DNA from: Proteus appendicitidis
GTDB taxonomy: Bacteria > Pseudomonadota > Gammaproteobacteria > Enterobacterales > Enterobacteriaceae
NCBI RefSeq assembly: GCF_030271835.1
Contig: NZ_CP127389.1
Location: 372,001-436,000, forward strand
Length of the DNA stretch: 64,000 nucleotides
Direction of reading: 5' to 3'
The position numbers and the translations under genes are program-made. Numbering within the stretch: the first letter of the stretch is position 1; the number at the start of each line of letters is the position of its first letter. The notes under the pieces are model-generated. The model worked only from the letters and a program-made list of their open reading frames with translations, had not been told where the DNA came from and ran no database searches. Positions 36,989-45,359 of the stretch are shown one piece after another.

Positions 36989-37765
36989 TTAATAAATCAC
37001 TTTTACGGAATTTTTTCGGCAATAATCTTCGTAATCATCCGTTAATTTTCTATCTGTGATAACAACATCAAACTGAGCTAAATCGCCCATATTGCCTGTC
37101 GCTGTTTCATCAAAATAGTGATATTTGGTGAGTAAAATCTTACGAATAGATTTATCCATCGCTTTTTTCTTCATGTACAGATCGTCGATGTTATAACAGG
37201 TAACGCCAAAATCGAGATGAACACCTTCGGCTGAAATAAAGGCTTTTTTAGGATTAATGCTATCAAGATAAGAAGTCTGGGTAGGATTATAGAATGAATC
37301 ACTTTTAGGACGATATTCACCTCCGCAAAGTAATACGGTGGCATTTTTTTTCTGACTTAATGCCAAAAATACGCGGTGAGAATAACAGATCCCCATGAAA
37401 TGCAGATTATCGGGAATTAGCTCAATCAGTGTAGGAATAAACTGTCCGTTATCGAAAAAAAGAACATCACCGTCAGACACCATGCCAGCAGCAAGATTAG
37501 GAATATGAAGTTCTTCAGTTTGATCCGGCGTAATAATATCAGAGGATGTTGAGATTAACCCTGAATGGGGCTGGGCTAATGCAACAATGTAGCCACCTAA
37601 TAATGACATCGGAAAAGGGTTTTCGGCATCAGAACTAAGGTCGCGCCTAATTGTCATTTCAGAAACTTCAAGGATCCTCGCGGCGTCTTTAAGATGTATG
37701 CGACCTGAGCGTTTTATACATTCACTGAGGCGGCGCAAACGTTCGTGCTGTTTGGTCTCTATCAC
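36989..37765 (-). CDS. DeoR-family repressor
   Basis: 258 residues from GTG 37765, which has AAGGA seven bases upstream. N-terminal helix-turn-helix HLKDAARILEVSEMTIRRDL (25-44) and a sugar-phosphate-binding C-terminal domain; it aligns along its whole length with E. coli DeoR (LLGGYIV, LLCGGEY, GVTCYNI, MGDLAQFDVV). It follows deoC by 55 bases in the same direction and should answer to deoxyribose-5-phosphate. It could be the true DeoR or a DeoQ-like local repressor of the deoxyribose genes. Confidence 0.85.
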   Translation of the reverse strand: MIETKQHERLRRLSECIKRSGRIHLKDAARILEVSEMTIRRDLSSDAENPFPMSLLGGYIVALAQPHSGLISTSSDIITPDQTEELHIPNLAAGMVSDGDVLFFDNGQFIPTLIELIPDNLHFMGICYSHRVFLALSQKKNATVLLCGGEYRPKSDSFYNPTQTSYLDSINPKKAFISAEGVHLDFGVTCYNIDDLYMKKKAMDKSIRKILLTKYHYFDETATGNMGDLAQFDVVITDRKLTDDYEDYCRKNSVKVIY

Positions 37766-37820
37766 CGAAGGATCCTTGTGTTATCGAATAGCGTACTCCA
37801 AGAAAATATACGCTAAATAA

Positions 37821-38489
37821 TTAGTAGTTTGATTCAGGTGCATCTGAATCTGTTGCGATAGCGACACTTGCACTCGCACCGATACGTGTTGCACCTGCTT
37901 TGATCATGTTTAATGCTGTTTGGCGATCGCGAACACCACCAGATGCTTTCACACCAACTTCATCACCAACGGTTTTGCGCATTAAAGCAACATGATGTTC
38001 TGTTGCGCCCATTGTACTGTATCCTGTTGATGTTTTCACAAAATCAACACGGATCTCACGACACATTTCACAAACTAAACGTACTTCGTCATCAGTTAAT
38101 AAGCAAGTTTCTAAAATAACTTTCAGAGTTGTATTACCACAAGCGGCTTTTACTGCTTCAATATCTTGTTTTACGAAGTCTAAACGACCGCTTTTTAACA
38201 TACCGATATTGATAACCATATCGACTTCTTGTGCGCCTTGACGAATAGCTTCAGCCGCTTCAAATGCTTTTGTTGCTGTTAAACCCGCCCCGAATGGGAA
38301 GTCGATAACACAACAGACTTTTACATCACTTCCTTCAAGGCAAGTTCTTGCTAAAGGGATGTAAGAAGTGTTAATACAAACGGAGAAGAAACCGTGTTCA
38401 ACTGCTTCAGCACACAATTTCTTGATTTGTGCTTCAGTTGTATCTGCTGCAAGAAGGGTATGATCGATATAATTAGCTAATGGACGCAT
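37821..38489 (-). CDS. deoC: Deoxyribose-phosphate aldolase (short type)
   Basis: 222 residues from ATG 38489 (AAGGA eight bases upstream); the frame extends upstream without a ribosome site. TIM-barrel aldolase with the Schiff-base lysine in [16 protein letters not shown] and the second conserved Lys in [11 protein letters not shown]. It splits 2-deoxyribose-5-phosphate to acetaldehyde and glyceraldehyde-3-phosphate. At about 222 residues it is the short Bacillus-like form, unlike the 259-residue enzyme of the E. coli deoCABD operon, suggesting a separate acquired pathway gene. Operon with the DeoR-type gene; divergent from the ribokinase-like gene. Confidence 0.93.
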   Translation of the reverse strand: MRPLANYIDHTLLAADTTEAQIKKLCAEAVEHGFFSVCINTSYIPLARTCLEGSDVKVCCVIDFPFGAGLTATKAFEAAEAIRQGAQEVDMVINIGMLKSGRLDFVKQDIEAVKAACGNTTLKVILETCLLTDDEVRLVCEMCREIRVDFVKTSTGYSTMGATEHHVALMRKTVGDEVGVKASGGVRDRQTALNMIKAGATRIGASASVAIATDSDAPESNY

Positions 38490-38620
38490 AGTATATTCCT
38501 TAATAAGAAGATTGTTATTTATCACTCATGTTAGTTTGGCAACATATTAGTGCTGTTTTAACGAGATAACAATCACAAGTGATATTTAAATAACATGATA
38601 CTGTTATACATCTATCAAAA

Positions 38621-38636
38621 TGTCACTATTTTCACA
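38621..38636. promoter_or_regulatory. CRP-like site upstream of the deoxyribokinase gene
   Basis: TGTCA-CTATTT-TCACA, one mismatch from TGTGA-N6-TCACA, 33 bases before the kinase start and in the divergent control region with deoC. Confidence 0.55.
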
Positions 38637-38668
38637 TTTATAAATTTTACATAAGAGCAAGAGGCGCT

Positions 38669-39589
38669 ATGGATATCGCAGTGATTGGTTCAAATATGGT
38701 GGATTTGATCACCTATATAGATAGGATGCCAAAAGAGGGGGAAACCCTTGAGGCGCCAGCATTTAAGATTGGTTGCGGTGGCAAAGGGGCAAATCAAGCG
38801 GTTGCGGCAGCTAAATTAAATTCAAAAGTGATGATGTTAACAAAGGTTGGTGATGATATTTTTGCGGATAACACCATCATGAATTTAGAATCTTATGGCA
38901 TTAATACACGCTATGTTGAAAAAGTGCCCGGTACAACAAGCGGTGTTGCACCTATTTTTGTGACTTCTCAATCATCAAATAGCATTTTAATTGTGAAAGG
39001 TGCTAATCAGCATTTATCACCAGAGGATATTGATAGAGCAACAGATAGCCTAAAAAAATGCAAAATAATCGTACTACAATTAGAAATCCCGCTTGAAACG
39101 GTGTATCACGCTATCGAGTTCGGTAATAAACACCATATTCCTGTGTTATTTAACCCTGCACCGGCTTCAAAAGCATTAGATCTTGATATTGCGGCTCGTT
39201 GTGACTTTTTTGTTCCGAATGAAACAGAACTTGAAATATTGACGGGTATGCCAATCACCACAATGGATGAAATTCGTGAAGCCGCTTGTTCTTTATTACA
39301 AAAAGGCTTTAAGAATGTCATCGTTACATTAGGTGAAAAAGGCGCATTATGGATGAATGGCGACATTGAAAAATATATTCCCGCCATTGAAGTTGATGCA
39401 ATAGATACCAGTGGGGCGGGGGATGCTTTTATTGGTTGTTTCTCCCATTATTATGTTCACACCAATAATATTGAAAAAGCGTTAAATAAAGCCGTGATGT
39501 TTTCTGGTTTAAGTGTTGCAGGTAAAGGCACACAATCTTCTTATCCAAGCATTGAAGAGTTTGGACAATTTCTAGCGCAAGCAAAGTAG
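38669..39589 (+). CDS. PfkB-family kinase, ribokinase/deoxyribokinase type
   Basis: 306 residues. PfkB signatures: GCGGKGANQAVAAAKL (35-50) near the N-terminus and DTSGAGDAFIG (about 247-257) with the catalytic Asp. NMVDLITYIDRMPKEGET is typical of ribokinases. Because the divergent operon holds deoC and a DeoR-type regulator, deoxyribose is a better guess than ribose as substrate (compare Salmonella DeoK, also 306 residues). No rbs transporter genes lie nearby. GAGGCG serves as ribosome site. Confidence 0.85.
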   Translation: MDIAVIGSNMVDLITYIDRMPKEGETLEAPAFKIGCGGKGANQAVAAAKLNSKVMMLTKVGDDIFADNTIMNLESYGINTRYVEKVPGTTSGVAPIFVTSQSSNSILIVKGANQHLSPEDIDRATDSLKKCKIIVLQLEIPLETVYHAIEFGNKHHIPVLFNPAPASKALDLDIAARCDFFVPNETELEILTGMPITTMDEIREAACSLLQKGFKNVIVTLGEKGALWMNGDIEKYIPAIEVDAIDTSGAGDAFIGCFSHYYVHTNNIEKALNKAVMFSGLSVAGKGTQSSYPSIEEFGQFLAQAK

Positions 39590-39617
39590 TACACTTCTGC
39601 ACTATCACATCTTTGTA

Positions 39618-39660
39618 TTCCACTTGCTGTCTTATTTAGAGAACAAGTGGAATTCTTTTT
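39618..39660 (+). terminator. Terminator after the PfkB kinase gene
   Basis: TTCCACTTG (39618-39626) / CAAGTGGAA (39644-39652) followed by TTCTTTTT; 17-base loop. Confidence 0.7.
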
Positions 39661-39729
39661 AAATCAATAAATTGTTCTATTTTTCATAGTGACTGTTGGG
39701 TTTCTGACAAAGAAAAAAGCTTAACTTAA

Positions 39730-39745
39730 TGTGACTAATTTCACA
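39730..39745 (+). promoter_or_regulatory. Consensus CRP site upstream of murQ
   Basis: TGTGA-CTAATT-TCACA, an exact match to TGTGA-N6-TCACA, 78 bases before the murQ ATG. It predicts cAMP-CRP activation of the murQ operon. Confidence 0.8.
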
Positions 39746-39764
39746 GAGTGGTGATAATTACCAT

Positions 39765-39811
39765 TGAAATGTAATTTCATTAGATGTAATTTTTATTGAA
39801 ATTTGGTTTCA
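39765..39811 (+). promoter_or_regulatory. Two palindromic operators upstream of murQ
   Basis: TGAAAT-GTA-ATTTCA (39765-39779) and TGAAA-TTTGG-TTTCA (39797-39811); their centres are 32 bases, about three helical turns, apart, and they lie between the CRP site and murQ. Placement and symmetry suit an RpiR/MurR-type dimer repressor, encoded two genes downstream. Confidence 0.6.
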
Positions 39812-39822
39812 TTAAGGTTGTT

Positions 39823-40737
39823 ATGATGAAAGAAGATGCATTAATCGAATGTCTTAAAAATGAAAGCAATCAAGAAACAACACAGTTTTCTGAATTAAGC
39901 GCTTTAGAGTTGGTTACGCTTATCAATAGTGCAGATATGACCGTTGCCAATGCAGTTAAAAAAGAATTACCCGCTATTGCTAAAGCGGTAGAAAAAATTA
40001 CTGAGCGTTTGCAAAAAGGTGGACGTATTTTTTATGTTGGTGCCGGAACAAGTGGGCGATTAGCTGTACTAGACAGTGCCGAATGCCCTCCTACTTTTGG
40101 AGTGTCTCCTACATTAGTGCAGGCAATTATTGCAGGCGGTCATGATGCAATGCTAAAAGCTGTTGAAAATATTGAAGATAGCCAAGAGGCGGCAATTGAA
40201 GAGCTTCAACGTCGTCATGTTAGCGATAAAGATGTCGTTATTGGCATTGCGGCAAGCGGTCGTACGCCTTTCACTGTCGCAGCTTTGCAATATGGCAAAA
40301 AGTTAAAAGCATTGACTGTATCTATTACTACGCGCGGCAAAAGTATGATGAGTGAAATTGCCGACTTATCTATTGCTCCAGATGTGGGCGCAGAGGTATT
40401 AACAGGCTCTACAAGAATGAAAAGTGGCACGGCTCAAAAAATGATTTTGGGTATGTTAAGTACTAGCGTAATGACTAAGCTTGGTAAAGTGCATAAAAAC
40501 CTGATGGTGGATGTGATTGCGAGTAATGAGAAATTGCAGCGTCGTGCTGAAGGCATTGTCAGCGAAGTGTGTGGAATTTCACATGAAAGAGCCAGAACCC
40601 TGTTACAAATGGTTAATTATCATCCTAGAAAAGCCATTTTAATGTATGAACTTCACCTGAGTGTGGAGAAAGTTGATCAAATTACACAGCAATATCCTTA
40701 TCGTTCGTTACAACAGCAACTTGCCCTATTTAACTAA
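39823..40737 (+). CDS. murQ: N-acetylmuramic acid 6-phosphate etherase
   Basis: 304 residues from ATG 39823 (AAGG seven bases upstream); the open frame extends to a TTG at 39796 without support. SIS domain with GAGTSGRLAVLDSAECPPTF and the family stretch LTGSTRMKSGTAQKM. It removes the lactyl ether of MurNAc-6-phosphate to give GlcNAc-6-phosphate, part of peptidoglycan recycling and MurNAc use. Followed by a PTS transporter and an RpiR regulator, so the module is murQ-murP-murR-like. CRP and palindromic sites precede it. Confidence 0.95.
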   Translation: MMKEDALIECLKNESNQETTQFSELSALELVTLINSADMTVANAVKKELPAIAKAVEKITERLQKGGRIFYVGAGTSGRLAVLDSAECPPTFGVSPTLVQAIIAGGHDAMLKAVENIEDSQEAAIEELQRRHVSDKDVVIGIAASGRTPFTVAALQYGKKLKALTVSITTRGKSMMSEIADLSIAPDVGAEVLTGSTRMKSGTAQKMILGMLSTSVMTKLGKVHKNLMVDVIASNEKLQRRAEGIVSEVCGISHERARTLLQMVNYHPRKAILMYELHLSVEKVDQITQQYPYRSLQQQLALFN

Positions 40738-40779
40738 TAACAATATGAGTAAACACTCTGAACTTTAGCAGGCACGCAT

Positions 40780-42144
40780 ATGGCTAATAAAATAGAACAT
40801 CTCGACACGTTAGCAATAGAAATAGAAAAACACGCTGGTGGGTTTCAAAATGTGGCAACCCTAACACATTGTATGACTCGTATTCGACTGATTTTAAAAG
40901 ACAGTTCGCTATTTGATGCAGACGCTTTAAAACAAGTCGAAGGCGTTAAAGGTGTTGTATTTAATGGCGAACAGCACCAAGTGATTGTAGGAATGGGAAC
41001 CGCGGCAAAAGTTTATTCCATTATGAATAAGCGTATGCAAAATAGTTCGGCAAGTAGTGAAGAGGGGTCTGCGTCAACACCAGTGAAAAAAGGCTTTTCT
41101 ATTCGTCGTATGCTAAATACATTAGCGGCTATTTTTGTTCCGACCATTCCTGCTTTAATTGGCTGCGGTTTGATTATGGGGTTAATTAATATTATCCGTT
41201 TAGTCGCGCCGGGCTTAGTTGAGCAATTCCCTGAGCTATTTAAATTATTCAAATTAATTGGTAGTACGGTATTTGCGTATCTCTCTATTATGATTGGGAT
41301 AAATACCGCCAAAGAATTGGGAGCATCAACGTCGATTGGTGCGGTAATGGCAGGGTTATTAGCTATGCCAGGGCTTGCTGATATCACCTTATTTGGTGAG
41401 AAATTACAGCCAAACAGTGGCGGGATCTTTGCCGTATTAATGGTGGTCGTATTCTCTTCAAAATTAGAATTATGGTTTCGTAGTATCGTTAAAGAGAGCC
41501 TTGATCTTATCTTAACGCCATTTGTGACTATTTTAGTTTCTTCTCTTGTGGCGATTATGATCTTCCAACCTATTGGCCATTATCTTAATCAGTTATTAGC
41601 ACAAGGCGTATCATTATCACTTTTAAATCAAGGTGGTGGTGCAGTTGTAACCGGTGCTGCGTTAGGGGGAAGTTTCTTATTTTTACTCTTAACGGGATTA
41701 CATCAAGGGTTAATTCCTATTCATACCGAAATTTTAAATACTTTTGGTTTAAATTACTTGTTCCCTATTTTAGCCATGGGCGGAATGGGGCAAGTAGGCT
41801 CTTGTTTTTGGGTTTATCTACGTACTAAAAACCAACGTTTAAAGAAAACGTTAATGGGCGCATTACCTGTGGGTATTTTCGGTGTCGGAGAGCCTTTATT
41901 ATTTGGTGTTTCCCTTCCATTAGGAAAACCATTTGTTGCTGGATGTATTGGTGGTGCGGCTGGTGGTGCATTAATGGCATATTTCCAAGTTGGGATCATT
42001 ATTCCATTTGGTACAGCTGGGTTATCATTAATTCCGTTAGTGGGCGATGGGCAAATTATTAAGTTCCTGATCGCAGTATTAGGTGCATGGATTGTCGGTT
42101 TTATCGCCAGTATGCTAATGGGATTTACCGATCCAGAGAAATAA
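40780..42144 (+). CDS. murP: PTS EIIBC component, MurNAc (MurP-like) type
   Basis: 454 residues. N-terminal EIIB domain with phosphorylated Cys31 in LTHCMTRIRL, a Ser/Glu-rich linker (about 86-100), then an EIIC domain of about ten membrane segments (FVPTIPALIGCGLIMG, HQGLIPIHTEIL, GEPLLFGVSLPLGKPF). No EIIA domain, as in MurP, which uses the shared glucose EIIA. The glucose/sucrose superfamily includes close relatives for sucrose and trehalose, but the position after murQ favours N-acetylmuramic acid. Confidence 0.85.
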   Translation: MANKIEHLDTLAIEIEKHAGGFQNVATLTHCMTRIRLILKDSSLFDADALKQVEGVKGVVFNGEQHQVIVGMGTAAKVYSIMNKRMQNSSASSEEGSASTPVKKGFSIRRMLNTLAAIFVPTIPALIGCGLIMGLINIIRLVAPGLVEQFPELFKLFKLIGSTVFAYLSIMIGINTAKELGASTSIGAVMAGLLAMPGLADITLFGEKLQPNSGGIFAVLMVVVFSSKLELWFRSIVKESLDLILTPFVTILVSSLVAIMIFQPIGHYLNQLLAQGVSLSLLNQGGGAVVTGAALGGSFLFLLLTGLHQGLIPIHTEILNTFGLNYLFPILAMGGMGQVGSCFWVYLRTKNQRLKKTLMGALPVGIFGVGEPLLFGVSLPLGKPFVAGCIGGAAGGALMAYFQVGIIIPFGTAGLSLIPLVGDGQIIKFLIAVLGAWIVGFIASMLMGFTDPEK

Positions 42145-42168
42145 GTCAGAAATAAAAAGGATAACAGA

Positions 42169-43020
42169 ATGTCAACACTGACCAAAAAGCTTGAAAGCCT
42201 ACGAATACAAGGCAAAGGCACAGAACAACGTATTGCTCATTATCTATTAGAGAATAGTGAGAATATTGCCAGTATGAATGCGGCTGATCTGGCAGTTAAA
42301 GCCGGTGTAAGTAGTGCTTCTGTTATCCGTTTCTCTCGTCAAATGGGGTATCGCGGTTATCCTGAATTTAAAATTGATTATCTTTCAGAAGAAAAGCAAC
42401 AAAAAAGCAGTGGCGATATTCTCTATGGCAATCTTGCGAAAACAGACTCGACAGAATTAATTATTTCCAAAACAGGGCATCTGTTTACCAGCGCTATTTT
42501 GGATTCATTAGCGTTGTTAGATCCCAATACCATTGATGTATTAGCTGAAAAAATGGTATCGGCAAAACGCATTGTATTGTTTGGTATTGGCGCATCTGCC
42601 GTTGTGGCGAGTGATATTTTTCATAAATTAATTCGTGTAAATAAAAACACGTTATTTAGTTCAGATCTTCATGCTCAATTGGCTTATTCCGCCAATTTAT
42701 CTGCGGATGATATTGCTATTGCTGTTACCGCTAGAGGAAATACGACGGATATTAACCGTATGTTGAAATCAGCAAAGAATGAAGGCTGTTTAACGGTAGC
42801 ATTAACCCGTTTTGGGCAAGATGAAGCGACTCGTTTATCTGATTACACGTTGCCTTATTTTTATGATGAACAACACTCTCAATTAGGGGTGATTACGCCA
42901 CAAGTTTTACAAATGGTGGCTTTTGATGTGCTGTTTTTTAAATATATGACATTAGCAAGTGAGTCAGCAGAAAAAGCATTATTAAAAGGGCGAGAAGCTG
43001 TGATGCAAGGAAATCAATAA
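42169..43020 (+). CDS. RpiR-family regulator with SIS domain (MurR-like)
   Basis: 283 residues. N-terminal HTH_6 (about 1-75, NAADLAVKAGVSSASVIRFS) and a C-terminal SIS sugar-phosphate-binding domain (about 120-255, IVLFGIGASAVVASDIFHKL). It probably represses murQP and releases on MurNAc-6-phosphate, by analogy with E. coli MurR. Here it lies downstream in the same operon rather than divergent as in E. coli. AAGGA ribosome site; its stop overlaps the next start (TAATG). Confidence 0.88.
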   Translation: MSTLTKKLESLRIQGKGTEQRIAHYLLENSENIASMNAADLAVKAGVSSASVIRFSRQMGYRGYPEFKIDYLSEEKQQKSSGDILYGNLAKTDSTELIISKTGHLFTSAILDSLALLDPNTIDVLAEKMVSAKRIVLFGIGASAVVASDIFHKLIRVNKNTLFSSDLHAQLAYSANLSADDIAIAVTARGNTTDINRMLKSAKNEGCLTVALTRFGQDEATRLSDYTLPYFYDEQHSQLGVITPQVLQMVAFDVLFFKYMTLASESAEKALLKGREAVMQGNQ

Positions 43021-43808
43021 TGTTACTTATCACCACATTAGCGGTGGGTGCGGCAATTGGCTTAATTATAAGTACGACGGGCGTGGGCGGCGGTGTTATT
43101 GTTTTACCTGTATTGACCTATTTCTTTGGTATGAATGCGCTAATGGCAGTGGCAACAGCAAATTTATTATCTATGTTGATGAAAGTGACTTCGTCTTATA
43201 TGCATTTTCGCCTTGGGAATATTCCCTTTAAAAGAGCGATGATTGTATTAGGAATAATGCTACCAAGTACCTTTTTAGCCAGTGTTTTTGTTAATTATTT
43301 AGGGTCGTTAGCGCAGTATCAGCAACAAGTCGAATGGGGAATTAATGCGCTTGTTGTTAGTGCTATTGTTTTTTCTCTATTTCTCTTTGTACAGAGAATG
43401 TTTTTCTTCTTACCTCCTGTTGTGGTTGAAAATACAGCGTTAGCACCTTTAAATATAAAAGCACTATTACTTCCTGCGATTGCAGCGGGTGTTGTTTTAG
43501 GAGCAACGGGGGTGGGCGGTGGTGTGGTTGTATTACCATTATTGCTACGCTATGCGAACCTTTCTATTAAGCAAGCTATTGGTACTTCTATATTTACCAC
43601 AACATTGTTATCAGGCTCTTCTGCACTCGCCTATATGCAAGATGGACATACGGATATTCATTTGGCGCTTTTGTTATTCTTAGGCTCGCTAATCTCTATT
43701 CCGCTGTCTAAGTGGCTGTTGATCAGAATGCCTGACAAAGTGTTTCAGTATGCGACTTTAATTTTAATCATTTGTAGTGCCGTAATGATGTTAGCTAAAT
43801 TATTCTAG
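43020..43808 (+). CDS. TSUP-family (TauE/SafE) membrane permease
   Basis: 262 residues, about eight transmembrane helices in two repeated halves, each opening with a glycine motif: TTGVGGGVIVLPVL (about 19-32) and ATGVGGGVVVLPLL (about 161-174). These are the DUF81/TauE-SafE family, exporters or importers of sulfur-containing or organic anions. Translationally coupled to the RpiR gene, so it belongs to the mur operon, which is unusual; it may move a by-product such as lactate or an acid sugar (pure inference). Confidence 0.85.
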   Translation: MLLITTLAVGAAIGLIISTTGVGGGVIVLPVLTYFFGMNALMAVATANLLSMLMKVTSSYMHFRLGNIPFKRAMIVLGIMLPSTFLASVFVNYLGSLAQYQQQVEWGINALVVSAIVFSLFLFVQRMFFFLPPVVVENTALAPLNIKALLLPAIAAGVVLGATGVGGGVVVLPLLLRYANLSIKQAIGTSIFTTTLLSGSSALAYMQDGHTDIHLALLLFLGSLISIPLSKWLLIRMPDKVFQYATLILIICSAVMMLAKLF

Positions 43809-44114
43809 TATCAAAATGTATCATTAATGTTAATTATAAAAATGAGATTTAAATCATAGCTAAGCTAAATAAAAATAAATTTTATTGGCTATTTTTCGAT
43901 TATCTTATTAATTTAATTGAAGTCATTATTAATATAAAATAATTATCCCTATTTTATTTGTGTGTTAATAAAATGTATTTTTAATGATTTTATTTTTACT
44001 GATATATGGTTTTTATCATAAATAGATAATTGAGATGATAATCACATTAAAGTTAATTCCTATATGTTTCACTGTAACCCTCATTTAATACCTATAGATG
44101 AAGGTACTAGTATT
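43809..44114. other. AT-rich intergenic region upstream of the arcB leader
   Basis: About 300 bases, no gene. It should contain the arcB promoter; very AT-rich, and I cannot single out a -35/-10 pair or a clear arginine box. Confidence 0.5.
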
Positions 44115-44216
44115 ATGGAAAATAATAATAGGAAAACACCTCATATTAGACGTATTGCCCATATTATGATGTATAAACAACGTCAGTGCTTCCATTTCTC
44201 TGTTTTTAACGGATAA
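44115..44216 (+). CDS. Putative 33-residue leader peptide of the arcB operon
   Basis: ATG 44115 to TAA 44214-44216, with AAGG ten bases upstream. It begins MENNNRKTPHIRRIAHIMMY and ends KQRQCFHFSVFNG. Four arginines, and a U-rich stretch encoding its C-terminal part (TTCCATTTCTCTGTTTTT). A terminator-like hairpin follows 28 bases after the stop and before arcB. This resembles attenuation leaders of the pyrBI type, in which U-rich pausing and translation decide read-through. Not described to my knowledge. Confidence 0.55.
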   Translation: MENNNRKTPHIRRIAHIMMYKQRQCFHFSVFNG

Positions 44217-44244
44217 GTTCTCATTATTACACGCTAAAAATATC

Positions 44245-44292
44245 AAGCCTCTTTCCTAATAACTTTTGTTATTGGGGAGTCTTCTATTTTTT
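44245..44292 (+). terminator. Attenuator-like terminator in the arcB leader
   Basis: CCTAATAAC (44255-44263), TTTT loop, GTTATTGGG (44268-44276, one U-G), extended below by CTC/GAG and AAG/CTT, then six T at 44287-44292. It ends 59 bases before the arcB ATG, so it must be bypassed for expression. Confidence 0.65.
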
Positions 44293-44351
44293 AAATAACA
44301 AACTATTTTTTAACTCTATTATTATCAAAATAATTAGGAGATAGGATTATT

Positions 44352-45344
44352 ATGTCTATTAATATTAAAGGTAGAAGTTTTCTAAAATTACTCGATTTTA
44401 CATCTGCGGAAATTCAATATTTATTGAAGCTATCTAAGCATTTTAAATCATTAAAAATGACAGGCATTCCTCATCGTTCTCTTGAAGGTAAAAATATTGT
44501 TTTATTATTTGAAAAAACGTCAACACGTACACGTTGTGCTTTTGAAGTCGCTGGTTACGATTTAGGAATGGGTGTCACTTATCTTGATCCAGGTTCATCA
44601 CAAATGGGTAAAAAGGAATCGATTGAAGATACTGCGCGTGTATTAGGCCGTTTTTATGATGGTATTGAATATCGTGGTTTTGATCAGTCATTAGTTGAAG
44701 AGCTTGCTGCAAAATCAGGTGTGCCCGTATGGAATGGTCTGACAGATAAATTCCACCCAACTCAAATGCTGGCAGATATGCTGACAGTTGAAGAAAACTT
44801 TGGTCATTTAAAAGGGCTTAAGCTGACTTTCTTTGGTGATGCGCGTAATAACGTTGCTAACTCTTTAATGGTGATTTGTGCCAAATTAGGCTTACATTTT
44901 ACAGCATGTGGCCCGGCATCTTTAATGCCAGAAGAGCAACTTGTGAAGGAGTGTCGTGCAATCGCGGCTGAAAACGAAGGCTCTATCACATTAACAGAAG
45001 ATATCGAGAAAGGGGCAAAAGAGGCTGATGTTCTCTATACCGATATTTGGGTTTCAATGGGAGAGCCAGATAGTGTTTGGGATGAACGTATTCGCTTATT
45101 GAAAGCTTATCAAGTGAATAGTTCTATGATGAAAATGGCAAATCCTCATGCGATTTTCTTACACTGTTTACCTTCATTCCATGACCGTTTAACGCTTATT
45201 GGTGAAGATATTTATCAGAAGTTTGGCTTGAGTGAAATGGAAGTGGCCGACGATGTTTTTGAATCTCGCCAATCAAAAGTTTTCGATCAAGCTGAAAATC
45301 GTATGCATACCATTAAAGCCGTTATGTTTGCCACTTTAAGCTAA
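44352..45344 (+). CDS. arcB: Ornithine carbamoyltransferase (probably catabolic)
   Basis: 330 residues with all OTCase motifs: STRTR (57-61, carbamoyl phosphate), HPTQ (135-138), SMGE (235-238) and HCLP (271-274). It is a true OTCase, not the knotted YgeW type, which lacks these in the same form. The next gene is carbamate kinase and then a YfcC carrier, so it is likely to split citrulline to ornithine and carbamoyl phosphate for ATP. No arginine deiminase gene is in the window, so citrulline would come from elsewhere; an anabolic argI/argF role cannot be excluded. AGGAG ribosome site. Preceded by leader and attenuator. Confidence 0.9.
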   Translation: MSINIKGRSFLKLLDFTSAEIQYLLKLSKHFKSLKMTGIPHRSLEGKNIVLLFEKTSTRTRCAFEVAGYDLGMGVTYLDPGSSQMGKKESIEDTARVLGRFYDGIEYRGFDQSLVEELAAKSGVPVWNGLTDKFHPTQMLADMLTVEENFGHLKGLKLTFFGDARNNVANSLMVICAKLGLHFTACGPASLMPEEQLVKECRAIAAENEGSITLTEDIEKGAKEADVLYTDIWVSMGEPDSVWDERIRLLKAYQVNSSMMKMANPHAIFLHCLPSFHDRLTLIGEDIYQKFGLSEMEVADDVFESRQSKVFDQAENRMHTIKAVMFATLS

Positions 45345-45359
45345 AGCAAGGAGCTGACA

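Noticed and set aside
44352..45344. Knotted carbamoyltransferase YgeW
   Set aside because: The protein has normal OTCase motifs STRTR, HPTQ and HCLP at the usual spacing and the usual length of about 330.
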